Source: an uncultured Clostridium sp. | Lineage (GTDB): Bacteria > Bacillota > Clostridia > TANB77 > CAG-508 | Direction: 5' to 3' | NCBI GenBank assembly: GCA_946496575.1 | Contig: CAMMHE010000006.1 | Location: forward strand, 1 to 54,510 | DNA length: 54,510 bases | In this document: positions 6,903-15,075 of the stretch, in pieces | How the letters are laid out: each line of letters starts with the position of its first letter | Numbering within the stretch: position 1 is the stretch's first letter | Notes under the pieces: generated by a model | The model's database searches: none | What the model saw: only the letters and a program-made list of their open reading frames with translations | Told to the model about the DNA's origin: nothing | Program-made: the position numbers and the translations under genes

Positions 6903-8189
6903 ATGAAAATATTGATGTTGGCATGGGAATATCCTCCTAGAGTTGTTGGAGGGCTATCAAGAGTAGTATATGATTTATCACATAGGTTAATAAAGGATGG
7001 ACATGAAGTTACAGTAATAACATATAAAGATGGAGATTTACCTTATGAAGAGAACGATAAGGGGGTAAAAGTATATAGAATAGACAATTATATGATAAAT
7101 CCTAATAATTTTATAGAATGGATTATGCAAATGAATTTTGCTATGGTTGCAAAAGCAAATCAAATTATAACGGAGCAAGGCAAATTTGACATAATACATG
7201 CTCATGATTGGTTGGTAGCTTATGCTTCAAAAGCTCTAAAAGAATCATTTAACATTCCAATAGTAGCAACAATACATGCAACAGAAGCAGGAAGAAATAG
7301 TGGAATACATGATGAAACACAAAGATATATAAATGATACAGAATGGATGTTAACATATGAATCTACTGAAGTTATTGTAAATAGCAATTATATGAAAAAT
7401 GAATTACAAAGACTTTTTGGTTTGCCATTTGAAAAAATAAATGTAGTTCCAAATGGAGTTAACCTAAATGCATTTATCGGAGTAGAAAGAGATTACGAAT
7501 TCAGAAGAAGATACGCAATGGATAATGAAAAAATAATATTATTTATGGGAAGACTTGTATATGAAAAAGGAGTGCAACATTTAATAGCTGCAATGCCAAA
7601 AATATTGAATGGATATCACGATACTAAACTTGTAATAGCTGGAAAAGGAGGAATGCTTGACGAATTAAAAGCAGAAGTACATGCACTTGGAATAGATAAC
7701 AAAGTGTATTTTGCTGGTTATATGAATGGAAAAGACGTACAAAAAATGTATAAAGCAGCAGATATTTCAGTATTTCCAAGCACATATGAACCATTTGGAA
7801 TAGTAGCGTTAGAAGCAATGTTATCAGAAAATCCAGTAGTAGTATCAGACATAGGAGGATTAAATGAAATAGTTCAGCATAGAGAAAACGGAATGAAGAG
7901 TTATGCTGGAAATCCTAATTCAATTGCAGATTCTGTATTAGAATTATTATTTGATCATCAATTATGTGCTAATATAGTAAAAAAAGCAAAAAATAAAGTT
8001 AGAAATGAATATAATTGGAACAAAATTGCTCAAGATACACACTTTACATATCAAAAAGCAATTTGTGAAACAATAGCAGATAAGCAAAGAATGCAAATAG
8101 AGCAAGAAAATGCAAAAAAGAAAAGAAAAATAAAAGAAACGGAAATAACAAACTTACTTACATTCAGAAAACGTCAAGCTTATGCGTAG
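6903..8189 (+). CDS. GT4 glycosyltransferase, glycogen/starch synthase-like
   Basis: This 428-residue GT-B fold enzyme starts MKILMLAWEYPPRVVGGLSR, the N-terminal nucleotide-sugar glycine loop of glycogen synthase-like GT4 proteins. HAHDWLVAYASKAL, VATIHATEAGRNSG and VVPNGVNLNAF follow. The C-terminal donor domain has FMGRLVYEKGVQHLI and the E-x7-E motif EPFGIVALEAM, which binds the donor sugar. Such enzymes extend alpha-glucans or make glycolipids; the acceptor here is not certain. No glgC, glgB or glgP is nearby. ATGs occur at 6897 and 6903. GGAAAGGAG ends 7 bases before 6903 but only 1 before 6897, so I use 6903. The tail after residue 400 is Lys/Glu-rich. Confidence 0.85.
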   Translation: MKILMLAWEYPPRVVGGLSRVVYDLSHRLIKDGHEVTVITYKDGDLPYEENDKGVKVYRIDNYMINPNNFIEWIMQMNFAMVAKANQIITEQGKFDIIHAHDWLVAYASKALKESFNIPIVATIHATEAGRNSGIHDETQRYINDTEWMLTYESTEVIVNSNYMKNELQRLFGLPFEKINVVPNGVNLNAFIGVERDYEFRRRYAMDNEKIILFMGRLVYEKGVQHLIAAMPKILNGYHDTKLVIAGKGGMLDELKAEVHALGIDNKVYFAGYMNGKDVQKMYKAADISVFPSTYEPFGIVALEAMLSENPVVVSDIGGLNEIVQHRENGMKSYAGNPNSIADSVLELLFDHQLCANIVKKAKNKVRNEYNWNKIAQDTHFTYQKAICETIADKQRMQIEQENAKKKRKIKETEITNLLTFRKRQAYA

Positions 8190-8220
8190 AAATTGAATTA
8201 ATGTGAAAGGTAGTGTAATT

Positions 8221-8553
8221 ATGAATATCTATGATACAGCTAATAGATTGGCATCAGAAATAAAAACTTCAGAAGAATATACAAATTATAAATTAGCAAA
8301 AGAAGTATTAAATCTTAAACCAGACTTAAAAGAAAAAGTAGCAGAATTTGAAAAAGCTAGATATGAAGTGCAAATAGGGCAAATGGAAACGGGAAAATTA
8401 GATGAAGAAAAATTAAAAAATATGCAAAATATTTATGCAGAGATAATAGAAAATGAAGAAATAAAAAAATATTTTGATGCTGAAATAAAGTTCAATGTGT
8501 TACTTGCTGATGTAAATAAAATAATAAGTGATGCGGTAAAAGATTTAGTTTAA
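8221..8553 (+). CDS. YlbF/YmcA family protein
   Basis: This 110-residue all-helical protein matches the YlbF/YmcA family (Com_YlbF). The N terminus IYDTANRLASEIKTSEEYTN is followed by LKEKVAEFEKARYEVQ, and YFDAEIKFNVLLADVNKIISDAV closes the protein. In Bacillus, YlbF, YmcA and YaaT form a complex that stimulates RNase Y processing and affects sporulation and competence. Whether the same complex exists here is inference. The in-frame GTG at 8203 is less likely than the ATG at 8221, which has AAAGG upstream. It lies 31 bases after the glycosyltransferase. Confidence 0.8.
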   Translation: MNIYDTANRLASEIKTSEEYTNYKLAKEVLNLKPDLKEKVAEFEKARYEVQIGQMETGKLDEEKLKNMQNIYAEIIENEEIKKYFDAEIKFNVLLADVNKIISDAVKDLV

Positions 8554-8575
8554 ATTATAAATTTTAACATTAATT

Positions 8576-8605
8576 ATAAGGGTAACTATATTTGGTTGCT
8601 CTTAT
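8576..8605 (+). terminator. Weak hairpin, possible terminator
   Basis: ATAAGGGTAAC pairs with GTTGCTCTTAT over 11 positions with two G-T pairs. The sequence behind it (ATTGATATTATT) is T-rich but has no clean T-run, so termination would be partial. Confidence 0.4.
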
Positions 8606-8659
8606 ATTGATATTATTAAAAAAGGAATATAAAATTAATTAATAGAAATGGAGAAAAAT

Positions 8660-9349
8660 ATGGAATTTATATTAATAATTTTATTATCACTAGTAGCTTT
8701 AGTATTATTATCAATTATTTTTAGAATAAATATAAAAAAAATAGAACAAATTGGAATGAATGAAAAGTTAAATAAATTAACAGAGAAATATCCATCAAAT
8801 TTAGAAATTTGCAGAGCAATATTAAAAAGATTAAAAAATGAAAGTGTAAAAATTGAAGAAGATAAAAATGCAAAAACAACATTATATTTGGCATTAACAA
8901 ATAAAATATTTATAGCAGATACAAAAGAAAGTTATACCAGAATCCAAACAATGGCACATGAGTGCCTACATTCAGTACAAGATAGATTAATATTAATGTT
9001 CAATTTTATATTTTCAAACATATATTTATTATATTTTATAATTACAATATTATTAATAATATTTAAAATAATTACTAATTCATTATTGTATTTAAATATA
9101 TTTTTATTATTATCAATTATTTATTATATGATTAGAGTATTTTTAGAAAACGATGCAATGATAAAAGCAAGATATTTAGCTGAAGAATATATGAGGGATG
9201 CTAAAATTTCGAATGAAGACGAAATAAAAGAGATAATCAAAGGATATGAAGAATTAAATGATATTGGAATAAAGGCAGTTAATTATAATTTATTTTCAGG
9301 AATTTTAATAAAAGTAATAATTTTTAGCATTGTAGCATTGATTTTTTAG
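8660..9349 (+). CDS. Membrane zinc metallopeptidase-like protein
   Basis: About 229 residues. An N-terminal membrane helix (FILIILLSLVALVLLSIIF) precedes a cytosolic or external loop. The motif MAHECLHSVQD contains HECLH, an HExxH zinc site. Two or three hydrophobic helices follow at about residues 112-162, then ENDAMIKARYLAEEYM, whose Glu or Asp could be the third zinc ligand, and a C-terminal helix. The layout resembles the YugP-type putative neutral zinc metallopeptidases of Bacillota, membrane proteins with no well-known substrate. I start at 8660 because GGAGA lies 7 bases upstream; the ATG at 8648 has no such site. Confidence 0.65.
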   Translation: MEFILIILLSLVALVLLSIIFRINIKKIEQIGMNEKLNKLTEKYPSNLEICRAILKRLKNESVKIEEDKNAKTTLYLALTNKIFIADTKESYTRIQTMAHECLHSVQDRLILMFNFIFSNIYLLYFIITILLIIFKIITNSLLYLNIFLLLSIIYYMIRVFLENDAMIKARYLAEEYMRDAKISNEDEIKEIIKGYEELNDIGIKAVNYNLFSGILIKVIIFSIVALIF

Positions 9350-9366
9350 TAATTATGTGATAAAAT
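9338..9366 (+). promoter_or_regulatory. Promoter of secG
   Basis: TTGATT (9338-9343), inside the end of the preceding gene, and TAAAAT (9361-9366) are 17 bp apart. The start site would be about 30 bases before the secG ribosome binding site. Confidence 0.6.
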
Positions 9367-9404
9367 TATACCTGTCAATTGAAAAGCCGTTAGGAGGAAC
9401 ATAA

Positions 9405-9653
9405 ATGCAAATAGTAAAAGGAATATTAACAGCAATTTATTTTATAATAAGTATAGTATTAATTATATTAGTTATGTCACAATCAAAAGAAGATGCAGGG
9501 TTAAGTTCAACAATCACAGGTTCGTCAACAAATAACTTCTTTGAACAGAATAAAGGAAGAACTAAAGAGGGAAAGCAAAAAAAGTGGACAATAATATTAG
9601 GTATTGTCTTCACATTAACATTAATTGTATTAAGTATAATATATCCAGTATAA
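9405..9653 (+). CDS. secG: Preprotein translocase subunit SecG
   Basis: SecG (82 residues) is the accessory subunit of the SecYEG channel. It has two membrane helices, about residues 4-24 and 61-80. Between them lies the family loop SQSKEDAGLSSTITGSST followed by NNFFEQNKGRTKEGKQKK. AGGAGG precedes the ATG at 9405. It is followed by a terminator and then rnr; secG-rnr is a common neighbour pair in Bacillota. Confidence 0.95.
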   Translation: MQIVKGILTAIYFIISIVLIILVMSQSKEDAGLSSTITGSSTNNFFEQNKGRTKEGKQKKWTIILGIVFTLTLIVLSIIYPV

Positions 9654-9666
9654 AGGTAATATAGAA

Positions 9667-9703
9667 ATGTCGCTATTTAGAAAGTACTAATAGCGATATT
9701 TTT
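9667..9703 (+). terminator. Terminator between secG and rnr
   Basis: TCGCTATT pairs with AATAGCGA, extended outward by A-T and G-T pairs, with an 11-base loop, and is followed by TATTTTTAT. It probably reduces read-through from secG into rnr. Confidence 0.7.
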
Positions 9704-9734
9704 ATATTAAATATTTTAAGAAAATGGAGAAAAG

Positions 9735-11477
9735 ATGGAAAAGTTAAAAGATAAGGTGGTAGGAACATTCATAAATAACAAGAATTATGGATTTGTAATA
9801 CCTGATGATAAAAAAATAGGAAGTGACATATTCATTTCAAAAACCAATTTTGGGAAAGCAAGGAATAATCATAAAGTTGTTGTAAAAATTATAAAGCCAG
9901 CAGTAAAGGATAGAAAGCCAGAAGGAAAGATTATAGAAGTAATAGGTGGTATAAATGAAGCGGGTATTGACATGTTGTCATTAATAAGGGAATATGACTT
10001 ACCTTATAAGTTTCCAATAGAAGTTGAATTAGAAGCTAAAAAAATAGAAGACAAGGTAAATATAGAGGAACTAAAAAATAGAAGAGATTTAAGAAATGAA
10101 ATAATTTTTACCATAGATGGGGAAGATGCAAAAGATTTAGATGATGCAGTTAAAGTTACAAGGTTAGATAATGGCAACTATAAATTAGATGTACATATAG
10201 CAGATGTAAGTTATTATGTAAAAGAAAAAACTAATTTAGATAAAGAAGCAAATTTACGAGGAACAAGTATATATATGTTAGGAAGAGTTATACCAATGCT
10301 TCCACGTGAACTTTCAAATGGAATATGTAGTTTAAATGCTGGAAAAGATAGGCTAACACTTTCATGTACAATGGAAATTAATTCAAAAGGTAATGTCATT
10401 TCTTCAGATATCTATAAGTCAGTAATAAGAGTCACGGAAAGAATGACATATACTGATGTACAAAAAATATTAGATTATTCAGATAAAGAAATATTAAAAA
10501 AGTATAGAAAATACATTGATGAATTTCAAAAAATGAAAGAATTAGCAATTATATTAAAAGAGAAAAGAAAACAGCAAGGTTATTTAAATTTAGACATACC
10601 AGAAACAAAAATAGAATTAGATCAAAAAGGTAAACCAATAGATATTCGTAAATACGAAGTAACATTTGCACATGAAATAATAGAACAATTCATGCTTATT
10701 ACAAATGAGACTGTTGCAGAAAAATTTTATTGGCTAGAAGCTCCATTTATCTATAGAGTTCATGAAGCTCCAGATTTTGAAAAAATTATAGAATTAAATA
10801 AATCTTTACACAATTTAGGATATAAAATAAAAGCAAGTAAAGATAATATTTATCCCAAAGAATTTGCTAAAATATTAGAAAAAGTAAAAGGAAAAAAAGA
10901 AGAAAAAGTAGTAGCAAATTTAATTTTAAGAGCATTAAAAGTTGCAAGATATGAGTCGCAAAATGGAGGACATTTTGGAATAGCAAGTAAATATTACTGT
11001 CATTTTACTTCGCCAATTAGAAGATATCCTGACCTATTTATTCATAGAATAATATCAAAATATATCGAAAGTAATTTTGTCGTTAATGATTATTTTATAG
11101 AGAAATATTCTAAAAGAGCTACTAAAAGAGCATTTAATGCATCAGAAAGAGAAAAAATTGCAACAAAAGTAGAAAGAGAAGCTGAAAAAATAAAAAAATC
11201 AGAATTTATGGAAAATAAAATAGGAAATGAATATGAAGGAATAATATCATCAATTACTAAATTTGGTATGTTTGTCGAATTAGAAAATACAATAGAAGGA
11301 CTAATTAGATTTGAAAATATAGGAATTAAAGAATATTTTATTTATGATGATGAAAATAAAATATTAATAGGAGAAAAAACAAAAATTACTTTCAAAATTG
11401 GACAAAAAGTAAAAGTACAAGTTCTTGCAGCAAATAAATTAACAAGAACAGTAGACTTTATATTAAAAAATAACTGA
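9735..11477 (+). CDS. rnr: Ribonuclease R, short form
   Basis: RNase R is a processive 3'-5' exoribonuclease of the RNase II family that degrades structured RNA. Here it has 580 residues. A cold-shock domain is at the N terminus (VVGTFINNKNYGFVIPDD), then the RNB catalytic domain with IDGEDAKDLDDAV (about residues 127-139), whose Asp residues bind Mg2+, then HFTSPIRRYPDL, and a C-terminal S1 domain (GNEYEGIISSITKFGMFVEL) without the usual long basic tail. B. subtilis RNase R is close to 780 residues; this one lacks the N-terminal helix-turn-helix region and one cold-shock domain. GGAG lies 5 bases before the ATG. smpB, the usual neighbour, is absent. Confidence 0.92.
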   Translation: MEKLKDKVVGTFINNKNYGFVIPDDKKIGSDIFISKTNFGKARNNHKVVVKIIKPAVKDRKPEGKIIEVIGGINEAGIDMLSLIREYDLPYKFPIEVELEAKKIEDKVNIEELKNRRDLRNEIIFTIDGEDAKDLDDAVKVTRLDNGNYKLDVHIADVSYYVKEKTNLDKEANLRGTSIYMLGRVIPMLPRELSNGICSLNAGKDRLTLSCTMEINSKGNVISSDIYKSVIRVTERMTYTDVQKILDYSDKEILKKYRKYIDEFQKMKELAIILKEKRKQQGYLNLDIPETKIELDQKGKPIDIRKYEVTFAHEIIEQFMLITNETVAEKFYWLEAPFIYRVHEAPDFEKIIELNKSLHNLGYKIKASKDNIYPKEFAKILEKVKGKKEEKVVANLILRALKVARYESQNGGHFGIASKYYCHFTSPIRRYPDLFIHRIISKYIESNFVVNDYFIEKYSKRATKRAFNASEREKIATKVEREAEKIKKSEFMENKIGNEYEGIISSITKFGMFVELENTIEGLIRFENIGIKEYFIYDDENKILIGEKTKITFKIGQKVKVQVLAANKLTRTVDFILKNN

Positions 11478-11505
11478 CTTATCATTCAAAATAAATATAA
11501 AACTA

Positions 11506-11543
11506 TTGCATAAAAAACAATAATTTTATATAATACGTATAAT
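11506..11543 (+). promoter_or_regulatory. Promoter with candidate TetR operator
   Basis: TTGCAT (11506-11511) and a perfect TATAAT (11529-11534) are 17 bp apart. ATAATACGTATAAT (11530-11543) is a nearly perfect palindrome centred on ACGT and overlaps the -10. TetR proteins often bind palindromes over their own promoters, so this is the likely operator of the adjacent regulator. That link is inference. Confidence 0.6.
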
Positions 11544-11597
11544 TAAACTGTGAAAAGGAGATATGCTATTATAAATATTAGCATGGAGAAGAGTCAA

Positions 11598-12179
11598 ATG
11601 AATAAAACTAAAAGAAAAATATTTGAAACTTCAATGAAGCTATTTGCTGAAAAAGGTTATGATGCAACAAGTATAGAAGAAATAACAGCAAATGTAGGAG
11701 TAGCAAAAGGAACACTTTATTATCACTTTACAAGTAAAGAAGAAATTTTTAATTTTTTAGTAGAAGAAGGAATAAAACTAATGCAAAATAGTATTGATAT
11801 AAAAACATCAAAGTTGAACAATTATATTGATAAGCTAAAAGCAATAGTTTTAATACAGATAAAAGTAGTAGTTAAATATGAAAATTTAATAACAATTTTA
11901 TTAAGTCAATTTTGGGGAAAAGAGGCAAGAAATCAAAAATGTAAGCAACATGTATATAGTTATATAAGTAAAATTGAACAAATAGTAAGAGACGGAATAG
12001 ATAAAGGAGAAATAAAAAAAGGTAATCCAGAAGCAATAGCTTCTGAAATATATGGATTAATATGTTCAGCTTTAGTATATAAATTAAGAAAAGAACAAAA
12101 TATAGATATTATGAAGTTATATCAAGAGTTTGAGCAAACAGTGATAAATGGATTAAAAATAGAAAAGGAAGAAAAATAA
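11598..12179 (+). CDS. TetR family transcriptional regulator
   Basis: This 193-residue protein has the TetR DNA-binding domain at residues 1-50: KRKIFETSMKLFAEKGYDAT, IEEITANVGVAKGTLYYHF and TSKEEIF. The C-terminal helical ligand domain has no recognisable signature. It stands one base before an acyl-CoA ligase gene, so it probably controls that gene and itself in response to a fatty acid or acyl-CoA, as FadR of Bacillus does; this is inference. Upstream in-frame starts at 11550 (GTG) and 11583 (ATG) would add 11-16 residues. GGAGAAGAG is best placed for the ATG at 11598. Confidence 0.88.
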   Translation: MNKTKRKIFETSMKLFAEKGYDATSIEEITANVGVAKGTLYYHFTSKEEIFNFLVEEGIKLMQNSIDIKTSKLNNYIDKLKAIVLIQIKVVVKYENLITILLSQFWGKEARNQKCKQHVYSYISKIEQIVRDGIDKGEIKKGNPEAIASEIYGLICSALVYKLRKEQNIDIMKLYQEFEQTVINGLKIEKEEK

Positions 12180-12180
12180 A

Positions 12181-13893
12181 ATGACAAAAATAAAAATGAA
12201 TTTTACAGATTTAAAAGATATGTTAAATAAAACAGAAGAAATGTACAAAGATAGACCAGCATTTAAATTTAAGACTGAAATACCAGGAAAAATGAAGATA
12301 ATTACGCATAAGGAATTTAGAGAACAAATTAAAAGTTTAGGGACAGCACTTATTGATTTGGGGCTAAAAGATGCAAGAATAGCTGTTATTTCAGAAAATA
12401 GATATGAGTGGGATTTAGCATATTTAGCTATAGCAACAGGCACAGGTGTTGTTGTACCATTAGATAAATCTTTGCCAGAAAATGAGATAGAAAGTTTAAT
12501 TTGTAGGTCAGAAGTAAAAGCAATATGTTATTCAAACAGATATAATGAAATAATGGATAAAATAAGATTTTCTGGAAACACACAGATAGAATATTTTATA
12601 TCAATGGATTTAGATAAGCAAGAAAATGGAGTATATTCTGAAAAAGAATTAACTGAAAAAGGCAAGAAACTATTGGAAAATGGTGATAAAAGATTTTTAG
12701 ATGCAAAAATTGATAATGATAAAATGGGGATAATGTTATTTACATCTGGAACTACATCTATATCAAAAGCTGTAATGCTTTCACATAAAAATATAGTAAG
12801 TAATGTAATGGATATTAGAAATGTGTTTGAATTAAATGAAAATGATACCTTATTATCATTTTTACCTTTACATCATGTATTTGAATGCACAGTTGGTTTT
12901 CTATATCCAATGTCTATTGGTGCTTGTATTACATTTTGTGATGGAGTTAAATACATGGTAGATAATCTGAAAGAATATGAAGTTACAGCTATGATTTCAG
13001 TACCAGCAGTATTTGATATAGTTTATAGAAAATTGCTAAAAGGTATAGAAAAAAAAGGAAAACTAGATAAAGTAAAAAAAGGTATAAAGATAACACAAGC
13101 ATTATTAAAACTTAAAATTGATATACGAAAAAAAGTATTTTCAGAAATACATGATAATTTGGGTGGAAAATTAAGATTAATAGTAGCTGGAGGAGCTGCA
13201 TTAGATCCAGAAACAGAAAAGGGCTTTAATGAATTAGGAATTAACCTAGTACAAGGTTACGGATTAACTGAAACTTCACCAGTAATCGCAGCAGAGTTAA
13301 CAAAAGTTAGAAGACTAGGATCAATAGGTAAGAAATTTCCAAGTGTACAAGTAAAAATAGAAAATCCAAATGAAGAAGGAATAGGGGAATTGTTAGCTAA
13401 AGGTCCAACTGTAATGTTAGGATATTATAAAAATGAAGAAGCTACGAAAAATGCAATAGATTCTAATGGTTGGTTTCATACAGGAGATTTGGCTAAAATA
13501 GATCAAGATGGATTTATTTATATAGCTGGAAGAAAAAAGGATGTAATAGTATTACAAAATGGAAAAAATATTTATCCAGAAGAACTTGAAACATTGATAA
13601 ACAAAATTGAAGGAGTTAAAGAGTCATTTGTATATGGAAAACCTGAAAATGGTGATTTTAAAATATCAGTAAAAATAGTATATGATAGAGAAATAATGAA
13701 AGAAGTACATAAAATTCAAGGCGAAAAAGAAATAGAAGAATTTTTAAATGAAGAAATTAAAAAGATAAATAAAACGATGCCTCCATATAAATACATTAGG
13801 AATGTAAAAATAACTGAAGAGGAACTAATAAAAACTACAACCCTTAAAATAAAAAGACATGAGGAAATAAAAAAGACTTTAGAAAATAATTAG
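12181..13893 (+). CDS. Long-chain acyl-CoA ligase (AMP-binding enzyme)
   Basis: This 570-residue enzyme of the ANL superfamily activates a carboxylic acid with ATP and CoA. The P-loop is LFTSGTTSISKAVMLSH, where the usual Gly-x-Pro-Lys-Gly stretch reads SISKA. The A5 motif is QGYGLTETSPV, the A7 motif is GWFHTGDLAKIDQDGF, and the hinge and C-terminal Lys motif follow (AGRKKDVIVLQNGKNIYPEE). The substrate is probably a medium- or long-chain fatty acid, judged from the overall pattern and the TetR gene that overlaps its operon. A second, related ligase is encoded at 30303-32036. Confidence 0.9.
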   Translation: MTKIKMNFTDLKDMLNKTEEMYKDRPAFKFKTEIPGKMKIITHKEFREQIKSLGTALIDLGLKDARIAVISENRYEWDLAYLAIATGTGVVVPLDKSLPENEIESLICRSEVKAICYSNRYNEIMDKIRFSGNTQIEYFISMDLDKQENGVYSEKELTEKGKKLLENGDKRFLDAKIDNDKMGIMLFTSGTTSISKAVMLSHKNIVSNVMDIRNVFELNENDTLLSFLPLHHVFECTVGFLYPMSIGACITFCDGVKYMVDNLKEYEVTAMISVPAVFDIVYRKLLKGIEKKGKLDKVKKGIKITQALLKLKIDIRKKVFSEIHDNLGGKLRLIVAGGAALDPETEKGFNELGINLVQGYGLTETSPVIAAELTKVRRLGSIGKKFPSVQVKIENPNEEGIGELLAKGPTVMLGYYKNEEATKNAIDSNGWFHTGDLAKIDQDGFIYIAGRKKDVIVLQNGKNIYPEELETLINKIEGVKESFVYGKPENGDFKISVKIVYDREIMKEVHKIQGEKEIEEFLNEEIKKINKTMPPYKYIRNVKITEEELIKTTTLKIKRHEEIKKTLENN

Positions 13894-14019
13894 CTACGGA
13901 TACATATGATTCAGTCAAATTTTTATATAAAAAGTATAGAGAAAAAAATAAATTTTAAATAATTATAATAAAAAAGTGCAATAATATATACGGAAATAGA
14001 AAAAGTAATAAAAAAGTGA

Positions 14020-14057
14020 TGTAACAAAAATGTAATATTACTGTAACAGAAATGTAA
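14020..14057 (+). repeat. Four TGTAA direct repeats with exact 11-bp period
   Basis: TGTAA occurs at 14020, 14031, 14042 and 14053, each exactly 11 bp from the next. The array ends 21 bp before a -35 box. Four short direct repeats at one helical turn are the known layout of binding sites for PhoB/PhoP and other OmpR-type response regulators. The rest of the 258-base intergenic region is plain AT-rich DNA. Confidence 0.75.
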
Positions 14058-14078
14058 AGAATAAAAGGGAAAATTCTA

Positions 14079-14107
14079 TTGTAGTTTTTTGTAAGATAGT
14101 GTATAAT
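14079..14107 (+). promoter_or_regulatory. Promoter
   Basis: TTGTAG (14079-14084) and TATAAT (14102-14107) are 17 bp apart, about 45 bases before the next start codon and directly downstream of the 11-bp repeat array. Confidence 0.65.
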
Positions 14108-14151
14108 TATGATAGATTATAAGATGACTACATAAGAAGGAGGTATTTACA

Positions 14152-15015
14152 ATGTCTAGAAGTGGCATAGTAAATGTGAGAATGGTTATAACCGAAGAAA
14201 AAATATTATCCAATATAGATAAAATACAAAAAATGATTAATCCAAATAGTAAAAAGCAAATTGTACAACTAGAGGATGATTCATATTTTAAAGATTTAAT
14301 AGAGTCAATAAAATCATATTTAATAGAGTATCCAAAGAAAAAGAATTTTCCTATTTCCGTATATAAAGCAGCATATGGATTAGTTGAAACGGCAACAAAT
14401 CAATTTGAAGAGAACACTAAAAAAATTGAATCTTTAATAAGACAAAGAGAAGAAAATATAGGATTAGCAGGAAAGTTAAAAGAAATACTTGCTATAGTTG
14501 AAGCAAAAGAAAAAAATTGGAAAGATGAAGTAAAAGCTGCAGAAGATGAATTCCCAGAAGATGTAATTGAAGCATTAAATATAGTAGGAAAATCAAAATC
14601 TTCTAAATCACAGACATATCAAGATGCATCAAAATTATTAAATGCACGAGTAAATAATTTAGAGTCAAATTTGCATATAGAAATTGATATGGAAAGAATA
14701 GAAGATAGATCTAAAGCATTAAGCTATATTGGAATTGAGGTAGCAGATGCATTAAAAGTTATTCCAACGCCAGTAGATGATTCAACTGAAGCTATATTGC
14801 AAGAAGAGCAAGAAGCAGATAATACAGTTTTACAAGAGTCTGTACAAGAACAATTAATAACATATGCAGAACAAACTACATTTGAAACAAAACCATCATT
14901 ATGGCAAAGAATAAAAAATAGTAAATTAGTAAGGGCAGTAACATATGTATTTAGAATAAGAATTAGAGTAGAGCTACCTAACGCTTTACCAGAAGGTAGA
15001 GAGGAAAATCAATAA
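14152..15015 (+). CDS. Unknown helical protein behind a repeat-regulated promoter
   Basis: This 287-residue protein is not recognised. It starts MSRSGIVNVRMVITEEKILSN behind AGGAGG. Residues 20-215 are mostly charged helices with coiled-coil character, for example ENTKKIESLIRQREENIGLA and LKEILAIVEAKEKNWKDE. An acidic Glu/Gln-rich linker follows (about 220-245), then a basic end (KPSLWQRIKNSKLVRAVTYVFRIRIRVEL) that could touch membranes or nucleic acid. There is no signal peptide. It is a single-gene unit with its own promoter, a fourfold repeat upstream and a terminator behind. Confidence 0.7.
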   Translation: MSRSGIVNVRMVITEEKILSNIDKIQKMINPNSKKQIVQLEDDSYFKDLIESIKSYLIEYPKKKNFPISVYKAAYGLVETATNQFEENTKKIESLIRQREENIGLAGKLKEILAIVEAKEKNWKDEVKAAEDEFPEDVIEALNIVGKSKSSKSQTYQDASKLLNARVNNLESNLHIEIDMERIEDRSKALSYIGIEVADALKVIPTPVDDSTEAILQEEQEADNTVLQESVQEQLITYAEQTTFETKPSLWQRIKNSKLVRAVTYVFRIRIRVELPNALPEGREENQ

Positions 15016-15029
15016 AAGATATGTTAATA

Positions 15030-15075
15030 AAAGAGGGTTTTCTATTTATAAAAAATAGTTTCCCTCTTATTATTA
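15030..15075 (+). terminator. Bidirectional terminator between convergent genes
   Basis: AAGAGGG pairs with CCCTCTT and CTATTT with AAATAG inside it. T-rich ends occur on both strands, so it can stop the + strand unknown gene and the - strand rdgB gene. Confidence 0.75.

Noticed and set aside
11563..11574. Three-codon leader frame (ATG CTA TTA TAA) before the TetR gene
   Set aside because: The spacing to AAGGAG is only 2 bases and no attenuator hairpin follows. Probably chance.
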